The position numbers were made by a program, and so were the translations under genes. 64,000 bases of DNA from Gigaspora rosea (Eukaryota; Glomeromycota; Glomeromycetes; Diversisporales; Gigasporaceae), in NCBI GenBank assembly GCA_003550325.1, contig QKWP01000512.1:117685-181684 (forward strand), in the 5' to 3' direction. Each line of letters starts with the position of its first letter. The stretch's first letter is position 1. The notes beneath the pieces were generated by a model, which saw nothing but the letters and a program-made list of their open reading frames with translations, did not search any database and was not told the DNA's origin. Shown one piece after another: positions 47,293 through 58,232 of this stretch.

Positions 47293-48362
47293 CTTATTCT
47301 GTGATACTTACAAACATTTGATAAAAATTTTTAATTTAAAATAAGCATAAATAATAATTAAATAGTTAGAAGTTTGTAATATTAGAGTTAGATATTGGCA
47401 TTAGATATCAAATATTAATAATTTCTGAAACAATCTCATGCAATGAACAAATATATTGATGTAATTTGTATTAGAAAAGTCTTAGAGGAATTTTATAAAG
47501 ACTTTTGAAACACAAACTTCAAGGTAATCTCTTAATTTGAAAGTATTTCAGAATTGCTCAGATCTTAAAACATTTTAATCGTATATAATTGAAGAACTCT
47601 TGATTTCATTTGAACAATAACTAAATTGTGTAGCATGCAAAATTGCATACCAGGAACAGAATAGTGTATGGTTATATTGCAAATTAAATGGTGTTTGTAT
47701 GCAAAACCTTGCATCTTATTGAATAAATGCATATAGCGAAGCAAAGGTGTAAATTCGTATAGAAACTTTACATATTAAATATTCATATCTGATGTAACTC
47801 CTGTATTTTGTGTCACATAAAATTGTTAGTCTAACTTTGAAAGTATGATACCTGATTTTGTCGCCTAAAATTACTGTTATACCATTCTATATAGAATAAG
47901 ACCCGATTCTGAAAATTTCTGCATTATTGATTTTGATCCACCTGCCATTATCTATAACAATAACATTAGCACATTGTTGACAAGACAGAGAAGGCACGTA
48001 AAATTGGTTCCCAAATTCGCATTTACTGTTTGATTATCTGATATCTGCAAATTATTTTGAGTTAAACAAGTAATCGAATGTTTCTGTTGCCTCCAAAATT
48101 ATTTTATAATCGCCATGTTTCTTGACGTAAACAATAAATTATTTGAATATAGGAATTATATTTATGAATCATGCTACATTAATTCACATCCATCCTGCCT
48201 ATAATAATAATAAAAATATTCATAATTTTAAGTTTTATTTTAACTACCCTTACATATATAAATACTTGTATGTGCATACAATCATTGCATTGCACATCAA
48301 CGAATAACCAAATAAATCAAAAATCTAATCTAAACTAATGTTATAAGGCTTTGTTGGCTGTT
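47293..48362. other. AT-rich interval without a gene
   Basis: A diverged repeat, 'CATACCAGGAACAGAATAGTGTATGGTTA' in parts near 47647-47675, is related to 38506 and 49330. Nothing coding is seen. Confidence 0.35.
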
Positions 48363-48378
48363 ATAAAATAATTATACT

Positions 48379-48633
48379 GACATGCGAAGCGTTGGACCAG
48401 AGGGTTTAAATAGGCAATCCCCTAGTTGGGTTGTAGGTATGGCAGCTAGTGTAGAACCTTCGGGCGGACTACTTAAATTAGACAACCAAATGTTGTACGT
48501 GTGGCTAGTTGTACTCTCATTCAATGTAACTCAATCGTGGATGTGCCCAAAGAGGCACCCTTGATCCACAGGCTTGATTAAATAAACTCTCACCCAAAGC
48601 GGGAACTTTAACACAAAAAAAAAAATAAAAAAA
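48379..48633 (+). mobile_element. 5'-truncated copy of the ~1-kb SINE-like family
   Basis: Nearly identical to 19017-19268, starting at GACATGCGAAGCGTTGGACC and ending in the same AATAAA-plus-poly(A) tail. A perfect 16-bp target duplication, ATAAAATAATTATACT, flanks it (48363-48378 and 48634-48649). Only a handful of substitutions separate the two copies, so the family was active recently relative to its surroundings. Confidence 0.92.
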
Positions 48634-49078
48634 ATAAAATAATTATACTAAAACTGACAAAGAATAATTGAATTACCTTTCTCTTATATGGCTATTTGAA
48701 TTATTAATAAACTGGATATTTCTTTATTATATGAAATATACAAATCTAACCACTATCCAGGTTTTCCATTCCTGGTTTCGTGTGATGACATCTTACAGCT
48801 ATCTAAATTTAGTTTACTATATCATATTTTCATAATAACATTTGTGTATTATTTCTAAATTTGTTTCACTTGACAATATTGTAAATATATACATATATAA
48901 ATAGCTTCGAATTATATTCATATTTATTCAAAAATATTATGCAATTTGGGCTAAGGTAAATTTATCAACCATGCAAATGCTTTTTATATAATACGGTCAA
49001 AATAATGCACCTGTATATATAATGCATATACACTTAAACTTAATATCTATCGGTTAATATTAATTAAAATACGATAGG

Positions 49079-49206
49079 TGAAACCCACGAAGGGACCCTC
49101 GAAAGTGGTTATGTTATTGATGTAGATCACTATCTAAAATAGTATCATTAACTCTAACTAAGTAAGATCTGCATAATAATGTAACTATCTCTGTCGCGGG
49201 TTTCAC
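49079..49206. mobile_element. ~128-bp small inverted-repeat element
   Basis: GTGAAACCCACGA at the left and its inverted counterpart TCGCGGGTTTCAC at the right (one mismatch) enclose about 100 bp without coding. The target duplication is unclear. Confidence 0.5.
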
Positions 49207-49239
49207 ACTTTCATATTATAATTAATAAAATAATATAAT

Positions 49240-49490
49240 GCAGTTGAACCTCCCAAAGCTGATCCTGTCAAAAATGATAACCTGTCAAACCCGATAACAA
49301 TTAATCTACCAAGTCCGTTTCTAATAGTACCAGGAATGTAAGTGTATGGTTTTACTGGCATCTGAAACGGAGACAAAATCTTAAAGCTGATTGGTATACA
49401 TTTCTTCTCATAGTCATTTCCTATTTTATGTAACATAAATTTCTAATTTTATAGGGAGGTTAAAGCGAGGTGAAATTTAGTTAGGAGGTT
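49240..49490. other. Possible decayed TA-flanked element
   Basis: CAGTTGAACCTCCCAAAGCT near 49241 resembles the left ends of the CAGTC-type elements. Inverted 'GGGAGGTTAAAGCGAGGTG' and 'GGAGGTTTATAT' near 49455-49490 could be the decayed right end. The open frame on the minus strand here is probably incidental. Confidence 0.3.
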
Positions 49491-49891
49491 TATATATTTA
49501 TATCAAGAATGCAGCATGTAGATCATGTATTAACTTGTAATAAATTGGTTATAAAATTCGTTCTTCCTTAGTAAATGGTTCCGTTCAACTTTTTTGATGC
49601 ACTACGTTGATTTTTAAAAAATCCTTTTGGGTTGGAATAATGATTTCATTATTCACAATTACAATATACTAGTACGATCACATGAAATGTGTGAGAGATC
49701 GTTTTTTGGATGTGGCCTATGCTAATTTTCGCAGAATCCTTTTTTAGTAGAAGTAATAGTTTTCATTTATTCATTTTTGGAAGGAGTCAACATTTTTATA
49801 TATACTGAACGTCATAAGTCGATTATGCAATATGATGCAAACATGATGTTATTGATTATAAAATTTCCATCTAAATTTATAGTTCGTCCGT

Positions 49892-50802
49892 TGTGAAGGG
49901 CTCCCGCCCTGCAGTATTTTTTGTTTTTATATATTTTAATTATAATTAGTAGTATTCAAATATATATATATTAATATTTGTCTCTAAAGATAGATTTGAA
50001 CCACAGCCTTACATAGACATTACCTTATTAGTATAGCCGTTGGTCATATCTGACAGATATGTCAGTTTGGTCAGATCAGTCAGATCTGTTAGATCAGACT
50101 GATTAGTCAGATCGGTCATTTGGATAGTTTGAGCAATAGTAAAACCTGTAAGAGAATAGTGTTAGCACAGTAATGTAAAAGTATAAATACAATGTCTCTT
50201 GTCTTTAGAGCAAGACAGCTTTTTAGAGCTCAGTTGAGTTCGAAAGATTGAGTTCAACATTGTAGAGTGATAACCTTCGAAATTAGAGTAGAAGTATTAT
50301 TGTTAGAAACCCCTCATGATAAATGAATAAACCGTTATTATTATAAACCGATACCTTCCCGATAGTATTGAAGTATAAACCTGTGACCTCATATTAAAGT
50401 CTCATGACATAATCAAGGCACTATCTGACCCTAATACAGTCAAACCCCGCAATAGTCACATGCCAAAATCAGACTTTCTATGTACCTATTGTGAGATTGT
50501 GACTAATGTGAGCTAAAATTTATATATAGTATATATAATTAAATAAAAAATTAAGGTGACTATAGTGAGATTGTGACTAATTCGAATGTGACTATTGTGG
50601 GGTTTGACTGTAACCCATACCAAGTTTATCCATGCCTTACCAAGACTCTCTGAACCTTGAGACCCGGACCAAATCTTCCACGCCTCTTTCTGCCTGCCAG
50701 TTCAAGGTTTAGAAGTCTTGAGAGCTTGTAGAGTTGATATTAGTTAGTGTTAGTAGTGTATTGTGGTGACATTTACACGGAGGGTTCATTTTGCCCCTCA
50801 CA
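49892..50802 (+). repeat. 5' LTR, with nested MITE
   Basis: Begins TG and ends CA. Contains ATCTGACAGATATGTCAG-type palindromic words at 50048-50125 (repeated GTCAGATC), a TATAAATA-like site near 50181, and the 174-bp MITE at 50437-50610. A tRNA-like sequence lies on its minus strand near 49985-50042. Confidence 0.88.
50437..50610. mobile_element. 174-bp TA-flanked MITE inside the 5' LTR, with empty site in the 3' LTR
   Basis: CAGTCAAACCCCGCAATAGT and its inverted copy, flanked by TA (50435-50436 and 50611-50612). The 3' LTR reads 'CCGACCCTAGTAACCCATAC' at the same place (53991-54010) with a single TA, an internal empty-site control that proves insertion and TA duplication. Confidence 0.95.
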
Positions 50803-52200
50803 ATTTGGTGGTGACTGTGAGATTGAACTTTTTAAACTACCTGAACTAAGAAACCTGCGCAAAGCCAATAATCCGGATTGTGAGATCGAATTATCCCAAT
50901 TTACTCAAATAAGGAAGAAATACTTACCTCAAAGAAGAAAACCAACTGCAAATCCTACCAAGATATAAGTGACCTCAAGGAGAGATAGCCCGAAAGGACC
51001 TCCGAAAAGAAAGATGGTGTACCTATTGCCAGAAAAGCAGACACATAGTTGGTCAATGCCCAGAAGTGAAAGAACTAGAAGAATTATGTGATGACTTATC
51101 TGAAGCTCTAACCGATAACCAAGTAACCGAATTCCAAGAGATCATAAATGAAATCTTTGGAAATGAATACATCGACGACACACAACTTCCCCATGCTCTA
51201 GAATTAGTGCTTGAAATATTAGAAGACCTTACTAATTATACAAGTACTAAGGATGTGCCAATTATATACTTACCATCATATATCCATGTGTCCCCGACTA
51301 GGAAGAGAGAGAATTGACCTCCAGTAACTTCTACGACGAAAGGTTCTTCAAGAAATCCTCGATTTAAGAAAGGTCCGGTAACTGAAGTTTATAACACATA
51401 TTTGGCAATGGAAGAGCCTCTCGAAAGTAATAAGACTGGGCTTGAAAAAAAGGTCAACCTAGATCAACTCCTCCAAAAACTTGACGCTGAATATGATGTC
51501 ATCATTCGGAAATGGTCCTTGAAGGAAGAGAAAGAAGTCATCCATGATCCTCTGACTATAGACGAACCCAAAGATGAGATCGATAGTAACCAGAAAGACA
51601 ATGAAGTCCTGGTTGAAAGCGATCAAGAAATATTAGTAGAAAATGATGATATGAATAAAGAAAAAAGGATCGTACCGGAAGACTTCTAGAAGTAGAAGTA
51701 TTACGCCTAGCCAGTGAAAACTGGACAAGAAGAGTCAACGAGTTTCGGAAACCTATTAGTAACCCGGAAGAACCTATCCAAAGGAAACATACCGAAGTCC
51801 AAGAAGTTGGTAATAGTTATCAAAGCGAAATCGAAACAACGACATTAGGATGGAAGCTAAAATCAGCGGAAGGTCTTGAGAAAGTCTTTAAAACCTGGAG
51901 CAAGAAAAGAGATGAATTCCAGCATATAATTAAGCACCAAAGGACAAAACCCAAGGAAGAAAGAGTACCGTACCTAACCGATCCAAAGGAACCCAAATAT
52001 GCAAGTTATACCAATTCAGAAATAGGTATCGAAGCTGACATCGATGAACCCAAAAATAGAACGTCTAATTCGATTAAGCCTAGATTAAACCCTAAAAAGA
52101 GGAAAAAGAAGAATTGGTTAGAAACAATTAATAATATTAATATGACAAATAAAATTATTAGAAAGAAAATCCTTTAACACTTATTGCCATATTGACCAAA
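50803..52200 (+). pseudogene. gag-like internal region of the LTR fossil
   Basis: A CCHC zinc knuckle 'CTYCQKSRHIVGQC' lies near 51013-51055, typical of the nucleocapsid part of gag. Acidic, Lys/Glu-rich helical sequence follows (for example 'ELEELCDDLSEALTDNQVTE' and 'LDQLLQKLDAEYDVIIRKWS'). The region is broken into a few pieces and no pol domain follows. It is part of the 49892-54192 element and treated as a fossil. Confidence 0.7.
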
Positions 52201-53439
52201 CCTCCGAATATTTGATCCTGGTGGAGGTATCTGCTGTAGCATCCAGTTCTAGAAGAATAATGTGCTTATTATATGTTAGCAAAAAAAAAATTCGAATACC
52301 AGTGGCTATCATTAGACCTGGAGAGAATAAGAGACAGGAGAATTAATAATCGATCAGTTAGTCATATTTATAGGGGACAGCTAAAACCAGAAAATCACAA
52401 GCTAATTACCTAATATATCTGATCCCATGATCGCCCATTGTGATCAACAATCGAAGCTGCATTGTTCGAACCCCGTAACGTCATTGCTGAAACCCGATCA
52501 ACAAGGTTATTGAAAACTTGACCTAAAAAGAAGAAGATATTGGCAACAGGAAAAAAAAAACCATTGATCCTCGTGACTTTGACAAATCGAACCCCGTGAC
52601 TTTTGTCATCAATCTCCGACCGCCACCACTGCAGCCGGAATTTATTCGGACTCTCGACCAACGTAGTAATCGAATTTACCCGAAACCCGAGAACACGTGA
52701 AAACCCGGAAGTCCAATCGGCAATCCGATTTCTCTTGTCCCATGACATTTAGTGCTCAAGGAATGTTTAAATTCAGTATTATCTCCGACCGCATGATTGA
52801 GCTATCGGCATACCGATCGATGCATTAATTGAATTTACTCAAATCCCAATGAACCACCTAACCATGTGAGCCCCGAGAAGAAACCTTTCATTAAAGTGCG
52901 ACCAAGGAATCCCATAATCTGTAGCTAGGAAGACTTAGAGAATTAATATCGAGAGAATATCCAAATAAAAGGAGCATAAGGAAGAACTTGATAATTCAAC
53001 TGTGCCTGCAGTGACAAATACAAGGATAAGATAGGTCTAGTTGTGGGTCCCTATCTGCAAAAGCCAGTGGAATTATCAACACAGAAGCCACAAAAGAAAC
53101 TAGGACGGTAATAAAAAAGGATATGTCTGTATCGCATGCCAGATAAGTCTTGAAAGAAAGCACTGGATGGATATCATAGTGTATCCCCGTATGCATCGCA
53201 GGCTCATGAGAAAAGCCAGAAGATAAACCTATGGAAATATCCACAAGATTGGTTACTGCCATCAAAACGAAATTGGCATTGAAAAAGATGAACAGGAGAA
53301 GAGGAAAGAAACATACTTGCAAGACTGAAATCCGACAATAACTCCAATCCAGTCTAGGTAGTCAGTGTCCTAGCTCAAAGAAATGTCCAAGTTCTTTAAT
53401 CCCTTTTTCTCGTAGAACTCGAAAATAAGGATGGGAGAT
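52200..53439. other. 3' internal region of the LTR fossil, no recognisable domain
   Basis: This is less A+T-rich than the genome background, like the rest of the element. Repeated 'AACCCGAGAA', 'CCGAAACCCG'-type words occur near 52660-52860. No pol domain is recognised on either strand. Confidence 0.5.
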
Positions 53440-54192
53440 TGTGAAGGGCTCCCGCCCCCGCAGTTTTTTTTGTTTTTATATATTTTAATTATAATTAGTA
53501 GTATTCAAATATGTATATATTAGTATTTGTCTCTAAAGATAGATTTGAACCACAGCATTACATAAACATTACCTTATTAGTATAGCCATCGGTCATATCT
53601 GACAGATATGTCAGTTCAGTCAGATCAGTCAGATCTGTTAGATCGGACCGATATGTCAGATCGGACAGATTAGTCAGATCGGTCATTTGGATAGTTCGAG
53701 CAATAGTAAAACCTGTAAAAGAATAGTATTAGTGAAGTAATGTAAAAGTATAAATACGTTATCTCTTGTCTTTAGAGCAAGACAGCTTTTTAGAGCTCAG
53801 TTGAGTTCGAAAGTTTGAGTTCAACGTTGTAGAGCGATAACCTTCGAAATTAGAGTAGAAGTGTTATTGTTAGAAACCCCCATGATAAATGAATAAACCT
53901 TTATTATTATAAACTGATACCTTCCTAATAGTATTGAAGTATAAACCCGTGACCTCATATTAAAGTCTCGTGGCATAATCAAGGCACTATCCGACCCTAG
54001 TAACCCATACCAAGTTTATCCATGCCTTACCAAGACTCTCCGAACCTTGAGACCCGGACCAAATCTTCCACGCCTCTTTCTGCCTGCCAGTTCAAGGTTT
54101 AGAAGTCTTGAGAGCTTGTAGAGTTGATATTAGTTAGTGTTAGTAGTGTATTGTGGTGACATTTACACAGAGGGTTCATTTTGCCCCTCACA
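53440..54192 (+). repeat. 3' LTR, carrying the MITE empty site
   Basis: Colinear with the 5' LTR from TGTGAAGGGCTCCCGCC to CCCCTCACA. It has one extra GTCAGATCGGAC repeat unit near 53645-53675 and lacks the 174-bp MITE. A short open frame at its end is also found in the 5' LTR and is unlikely to be a gene. Confidence 0.88.
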
Positions 54193-55040
54193 CCATTTAA
54201 ATGTTTTAATTGGTTACCTGCGCATTACGTCATTTAGATCATTCAAAATTTATAATAGTAGTTACCACGATATTCTAAAATCTGTAACATATTTTGATAT
54301 CGAATCTGTGATTAATGGAGAATGAATCTGTTTTCTCGGTGTTAATAGTCACTTGATTGAGCAAGAATGAATAAAGCATGTTATAATTGAAGCACTCAAA
54401 CTAATGGTCTGCCTTTAATTAATTTATTTTCATTTGCGCTAAATGAGCCGGTGTCTTTTTAAAATGTGATACGAATAAAAAGTTATAGTAAATTTAACAA
54501 ATTATTGACAAATATTAACAAACATTTTGAACTTAACGCGCATGATCGTGCTGATCCTGCGCCGCGTCACACGCTGCGCAGCTACCCTAATTATGATAAT
54601 ACTTTTACATAACTATGCCATTACATTATTATGATGCGTACTGCATACGACTGTGTGTAAATAATAATCATGAGAAAAAATACCCTTCTGAATGAGAGTT
54701 CATCCATATAATTTGAGACTTTCTTAAAATGAAATAATAAAAAAATTCATTATTATTACCAGACTAGAATTTCATATGATCATACTTATTTTATAATGGC
54801 CTCAAGTCAGCATCAACCGCAATAATTAAAATAAAAATATGTTAATTTTCAAAAACGATCTGTAGTGTCATACTTAATACGTTCCTGGTTTTAGCGCGAC
54901 TGCGTCGCGCAGCTATCCTAATTTATAATAATTTCAAATCCGATAACATCAATACTTGTCCACCATGTATACCGGTTTGGGGATGTTCAACTGCATAAAA
55001 TTATGATTTGATTGGTTAATTATCACATGACTATTGACTA
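54193..55040. other. Right interior of the hAT-bounded unit, no gene
   Basis: This contains unusually G+C-rich words for the region: 'TCCTGCGCCGCGTCACACG', then 'CTGCGCAGCTACCC' near 54556-54590, and 'AGCGCGACTGCGTCGCGCAG' near 54894-54913. A diverged match to the latter lies near 39895. Otherwise it is AT-rich. Confidence 0.35.
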
Positions 55041-55568
55041 ATCTAATGTTACACCATGTCCAATGTCCAGCCTCCTTTAGTCCAATGGATTGGACTGGAC
55101 TGGACATGGACTGGACATTGGACATGTCCAATGTCTAACCCAACACTGCATTAGATCAAAAGTTATTCACTACCAAATAATTGGCCACAATACCCCCCTA
55201 CCTCTAAAATTCAATTTTTATATACTCTTTGTGTACTAATCATTTATGTTTAAGAATTTATATGATATAAAGATTTTTTACTGTATTCTATTTTTATTAA
55301 ACATAGTTTAAATAGTAATTGTTTATAAAAATTTGTAGAAGAAACTTTAACTTGATCACAATACCCCATCTCCCTTATGTTATATAACTAGTTGTATTTT
55401 ATAGGTCGAACTTAAATACATTTGAAATTAATTGAAAAAATTTTAAATTTTGTTTTATTAAATTTGTATAATACAAAGATTACAGTACATAAAATAAATT
55501 TGATTATTGTCCGGAGTATTTTAATATTGGTCGAAACAAATATACGTTTTAATAACCAGTCGAATATT

Positions 55569-56126
55569 TTAGAAAATTTTCACCTTATGTTCGTCCTTTT
55601 CAAACCCAATTCCATTTCGATAACAACATCCAACCATATATGTTCCATCAATGTACCCCATCTCTGCAGATTTTTGATAATAAATGAATGCGTTATGTTC
55701 ATCCTTTTCAACTCCTATTCCATGAAGATAACTATCCAACATTATATGTTCCAACAGTTCTCCCATCTCTGCAGATTTTTGATAATAACTGAATATCTTA
55801 TGTTCATCCTTTTCAACCCCAATTCCACGAAGATAGCAATATCCAACATTATATGTTCCAATAGCATCTCCAATCTCTGCGGATTTTTGATAATAAATAA
55901 GCGCCTCATATTCATCCTTCTCAACTCCAATTCTATTTTGATAACAATATTGTACTCCCATCTCTGCAGATTTGTGATAATAACTAAATACCTTATGTTC
56001 AACTCCAACTCCATTTCGATAATAATATCCAACTTGAAATATTCCATTAACGTTTCCCACCTCTACAGATTTTTGATAATAACTGAATACTTTATGTTCA
56101 TCCTTTTCAACCTCGTATCCAATAAC
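55569..56126 (-). pseudogene. Sel1-repeat protein fragment
   Basis: A minus-strand open stretch of about 185 codons holds five to six Sel1-like units, for example 'GTYNVGYCYLRGIGVEKDEH', 'KIFSYYQKSAEMG' and 'GTYMVGCCYRNGIGFEKDEH'. The pattern of A-E-x-G-x-x-x-G-x-Y-x-x-G-x-x-Y...G-I-G-V-E-K-D matches the solenoid repeat found in large numbers in Glomeromycotina. Two units are shortened internally ('GVEHKVFSYYHKSAEMGVQY') and the fourth has lost its 'GxAxGxxxLG' part. It lacks a start region, a kinase or other partner domain, and a recognisable end, so it is a truncated fragment or pseudogene exon. It lies just outside the 17.6-kb hAT unit. The long + strand open frame opposite is its shadow. 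Confidence 0.82.
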
Positions 56127-56224
56127 TTAAGGGTTTAAATTAATTGACCTTTGATGAAATAGTGTGTTATAAATCGTATTCATTTTACTTTTTAAATATG
56201 AAAACCTGAACGAGCAGTCATTTA

Positions 56225-57150
56225 ATGCTCAAATCTAAGTGCACGCGCTGGGATCGAGGGTAAGTATGCACTTAGAGAGGGTGTATATTTATAGAATCAG
56301 TATTCTACCCAACTTTATTACTTATTTAGTATTATTCCGAATTTTTTTTCGATAATCATGCCCGTATTTTATGTTTATTCATTGTATACATTTCCGAGAA
56401 TTCCTATTATTCATGATTTACTTGGTCAAAAATTTTTTTATTAATCATATATGTGCACTTGTGGACGCATGCAATCGAACTTTCGACCTTAAATTTTAGT
56501 TCGAGGTATATTTCGGAAGCTTTACTCATTTCGTAGATTTATTTGTAAATCGTATTTATAAATCGGAATTCGATTGATGTAAAGGTTCTGTTTAGACTTG
56601 GTAATTTGTTTGACGGTATGAGCTGCATATAGTTGTCATCAAACTATAAGTTCTCAAATGCCTATTTAAATCCCAATCCCAAATAGAGAAATCCTATATC
56701 TTCCGAATATTCCCCCACAATCTTAATCATCCTTTATAACTAGAATAATTACTGTATATTTGGGCAGACATAATCCCAAATTCTGGTAAAATCCCAAGTC
56801 TTGCTCAAATTCTAAACTTTTAAACTCTAATCAAATTTCAAATCCTGGTTAAATCCCAAATCCTTGACCTTCTCTAGATTCTAATATATATATTCATATC
56901 AGAATACAGTTAAACTTCCTAAGTGCCTCACACTCTAGCTTGATCCCAAGCTTGGAACTTAATGTTAAGTGCACCCCTCTAATCTCTGCGAGTGCATAAC
57001 ATTTTGCAGTCCGGACTAATGCGTGCTTCCTCTACAAGTACACATACATGATTAATCAAAAAAAAATTACTAAGTAAATCATGAATAACCGGAATTTTCT
57101 GAAAGGTAGACAATAAATCAACATAAAATGCAAGCATTTATCGGATATAA
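56225..57150. mobile_element. Fragments of the CAGTC/AAGTGCA pogo-like family in inverted arrangement
   Basis: At 56232 'TAAGTGCACGCGCTGGGATC' then 'GTATGCACTTAGAGAGGG' matches the left subterminal zone of the element at 40361. At 56904 'CAGTTAAACTTCCTAAGTGC' looks like a left end. The segment 56350-56470 ('TATTCATGATTTACTTGGTC', 'ATCATATATGTGCACTTGTG') recurs inverted at 57040-57130. The zone is therefore one rearranged or two overlapping copies. No coding is seen. Confidence 0.5.
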
Positions 57151-57367
57151 TCATTTTTTAGTCAATTGCAAATAGTTGTTATATAGTAAAGCCTAAATTC
57201 TACTATGTAAATGCTTAGGTAAACTTGTTCAGAAGATCAAATACATATATGCTAAAAGTTTCATCAAAATTGGATTATTAACAATATTTAATTTTGCCCG
57301 TTTTCCCAAAAATAGTTAATTTGTGTAATTTGCCTTTGCTATAAACGGTACGGACCTTAACATCCCT

Positions 57368-57590
57368 AGCCACGGCTAAGCCAGCTTAGAGGCTAAGCTA
57401 GCCGATATAATGTGATCAGATGGCTGATGCGGCTAACAACTAACCAAGGTTAACTATTGTAAGAATTAGATAAATTCCGAAAAAGAAAATAAATACAGGC
57501 CAAATAGCCTGAGATATGCTGAATGCAGACCAATAGTTAGCCGTTAGACAGCTGCTTAGCCAATAATTTAGTCAGCTGGCTAAAACCATG
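57368..57590. repeat. GGCTAA/TTAGCC-rich inverted repeat cluster
   Basis: CTAGCCACGGCTAAGCCAGC at the left is faced by GTCAGCTGGCTAAAACC and ATGTGGCTTAA at the right, with many TTAGCC and GGCTAA words between. It is probably a small MITE with transposase-binding-like motifs. The target duplication is not found. Confidence 0.5.
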
Positions 57591-57873
57591 TGGCTTAAAT
57601 CACTAGATAAGTTGTGATAAAATATCAGAATTTGGCTGTCCTCTCGTATATATTTATTTCGGTTTGCGATCTGATAAAAGTCTTTTTGAAGTATTTTTTT
57701 ATTCGATTGTAAAGAGCTAGGTAATTGGTATTGACAAGTAAGAAGAAATATTTGAATAAACATTAACTTTTACAGAAATAGCAATTGCAAACCAATTATT
57801 CAAATTAATTCTTTTTTTTTTTACATTAATTTTTAAGCTATCTAACCAATGATTTGTTTCATTCAATGAGGGA

Positions 57874-58232
57874 TAGTGATACAAATCGATGAAAATTTTT
57901 CAATCGATTAGTTGATAGATCATTTTATTCAACTAATCGATTAATCGATTTTATTCAACTAATCGATTAGTTGAATAAATAATAAACGAAACTTGTAAAA
58001 TACCAACTGAAACAGCCGGGTTGATATTCTTATATGATCGGTTGATTAACGACCAATTGTCTAGTTGATCAATTGACCAATCGACTAGTCGATTAATCAA
58101 TTAGTTGGCCAATCGACTAATCGATTAGTCGACTAATCGATTTATCGACTAAGTTGGGTCTGTAAAATTCAAATCGATTAGTTGTCAACTTTACAACTAA
58201 TCGATTAACTCGATTTTCGATTCGTATCACTA
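57874..58232. mobile_element. 359-bp hAT MITE saturated with CGATTAGT motifs
   Basis: The terminal repeats are TAGTGATACAAATCGA and, inverted, TAGTGATACGAATCGA. A perfect 8-bp target duplication, ATGAGGGA, lies at 57866-57873 and 58233-58240. The interior is almost entirely AATCGATTAGTTGA / TCGACTAATCGATT words, more than fifteen in both orientations. Confidence 0.92.

Larger units (their letters stand above)
49892..54192 (+). mobile_element. 4.3-kb LTR retrotransposon fossil, gag-like coding only
   Basis: Two direct repeats starting TGTGAAGGGCTCCCGCC and ending CCCCTCACA bound an internal region of about 2.6 kb. The 5' LTR (49892-50802) is longer than the 3' LTR (53440-54192), mainly because of a nested 174-bp MITE. 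A purine-rich stretch (AAAATAAGGATGGGAGA) precedes the 3' LTR as expected for a polypurine tract. The sequence just inside the 5' LTR (ATTTGGTGGTGACTG) is the candidate primer-binding site. Only gag-like coding is recognisable. No protease, reverse transcriptase or integrase was seen, so it is a non-autonomous (TR-GAG or LARD-like) element. The LTRs differ by only a few percent by eye, suggesting moderate age. No clear target duplication is seen. The element is broken. Confidence 0.85.
37538..55148. mobile_element. 17.6-kb hAT-bounded unit with perfect 8-bp target duplication
   Basis: The left end CAGTATTGGCATTGGACATA and the right end (inverted) CAGTGTTGGGTTAGACATTG share CAGTRTTGG and ATTGGACAT. 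CATTAGAT flanks both (37530-37537 and 55149-55156). Subterminal zones 37545-37640 and 55060-55140 are full of TTGGACATGTCCAA and GGACTGGACTGGACATTGGA words on both sides. The interior holds a minus-strand hAT transposase pseudogene (42803-46240), which fits the end type. It also holds a pogo-like element with a Sel1 fragment, several MITEs, a retroposon stub and a 4.3-kb LTR element. Even without these recognisable inserts roughly 9-10 kb remain, large for a hAT element. Continuity of the outer MITE across the unit is the strongest support that it moved as one insertion. It may have grown after arrival. Confidence 0.7.
37059..55377. mobile_element. Small palindromic MITE split by a 17.6-kb insertion
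   Basis: The left part, 37059-37537, starts TAGGAAGATGGGGGTAGGG followed by TATTGTGGTCAA. The right part, 55149-55377, ends with the inverted form (rc: AAGGGAGATGGGGTATTGTG, then ATCAA) and an extra internal copy at 55180-55206. The left part carries module B (37108-37215) and module A (37275-37395), as in the 5.3-6.7 kb foldback element. An inverted module A starts at 37430 and continues across the insertion: '...CGAACCATTAGAT' is followed by 'CAAAAGTTATTCAC' at 55157, exactly as in the intact module near 6650. The ancestral element was about 700 bp. Confidence 0.75.

Noticed and set aside
52410-53322. Minus-strand open frames of about 110 codons within the LTR element
   Set aside because: No recognised domain. 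They lie opposite the element's internal region and are probably incidental in this less A+T-rich sequence.
55422-56138. A 238-codon + strand open frame, the longest in the window
   Set aside because: It is the antisense shadow of the Sel1-repeat fragment. The minus strand shows clear repeat units and codon-level conservation of the Sel1 pattern.
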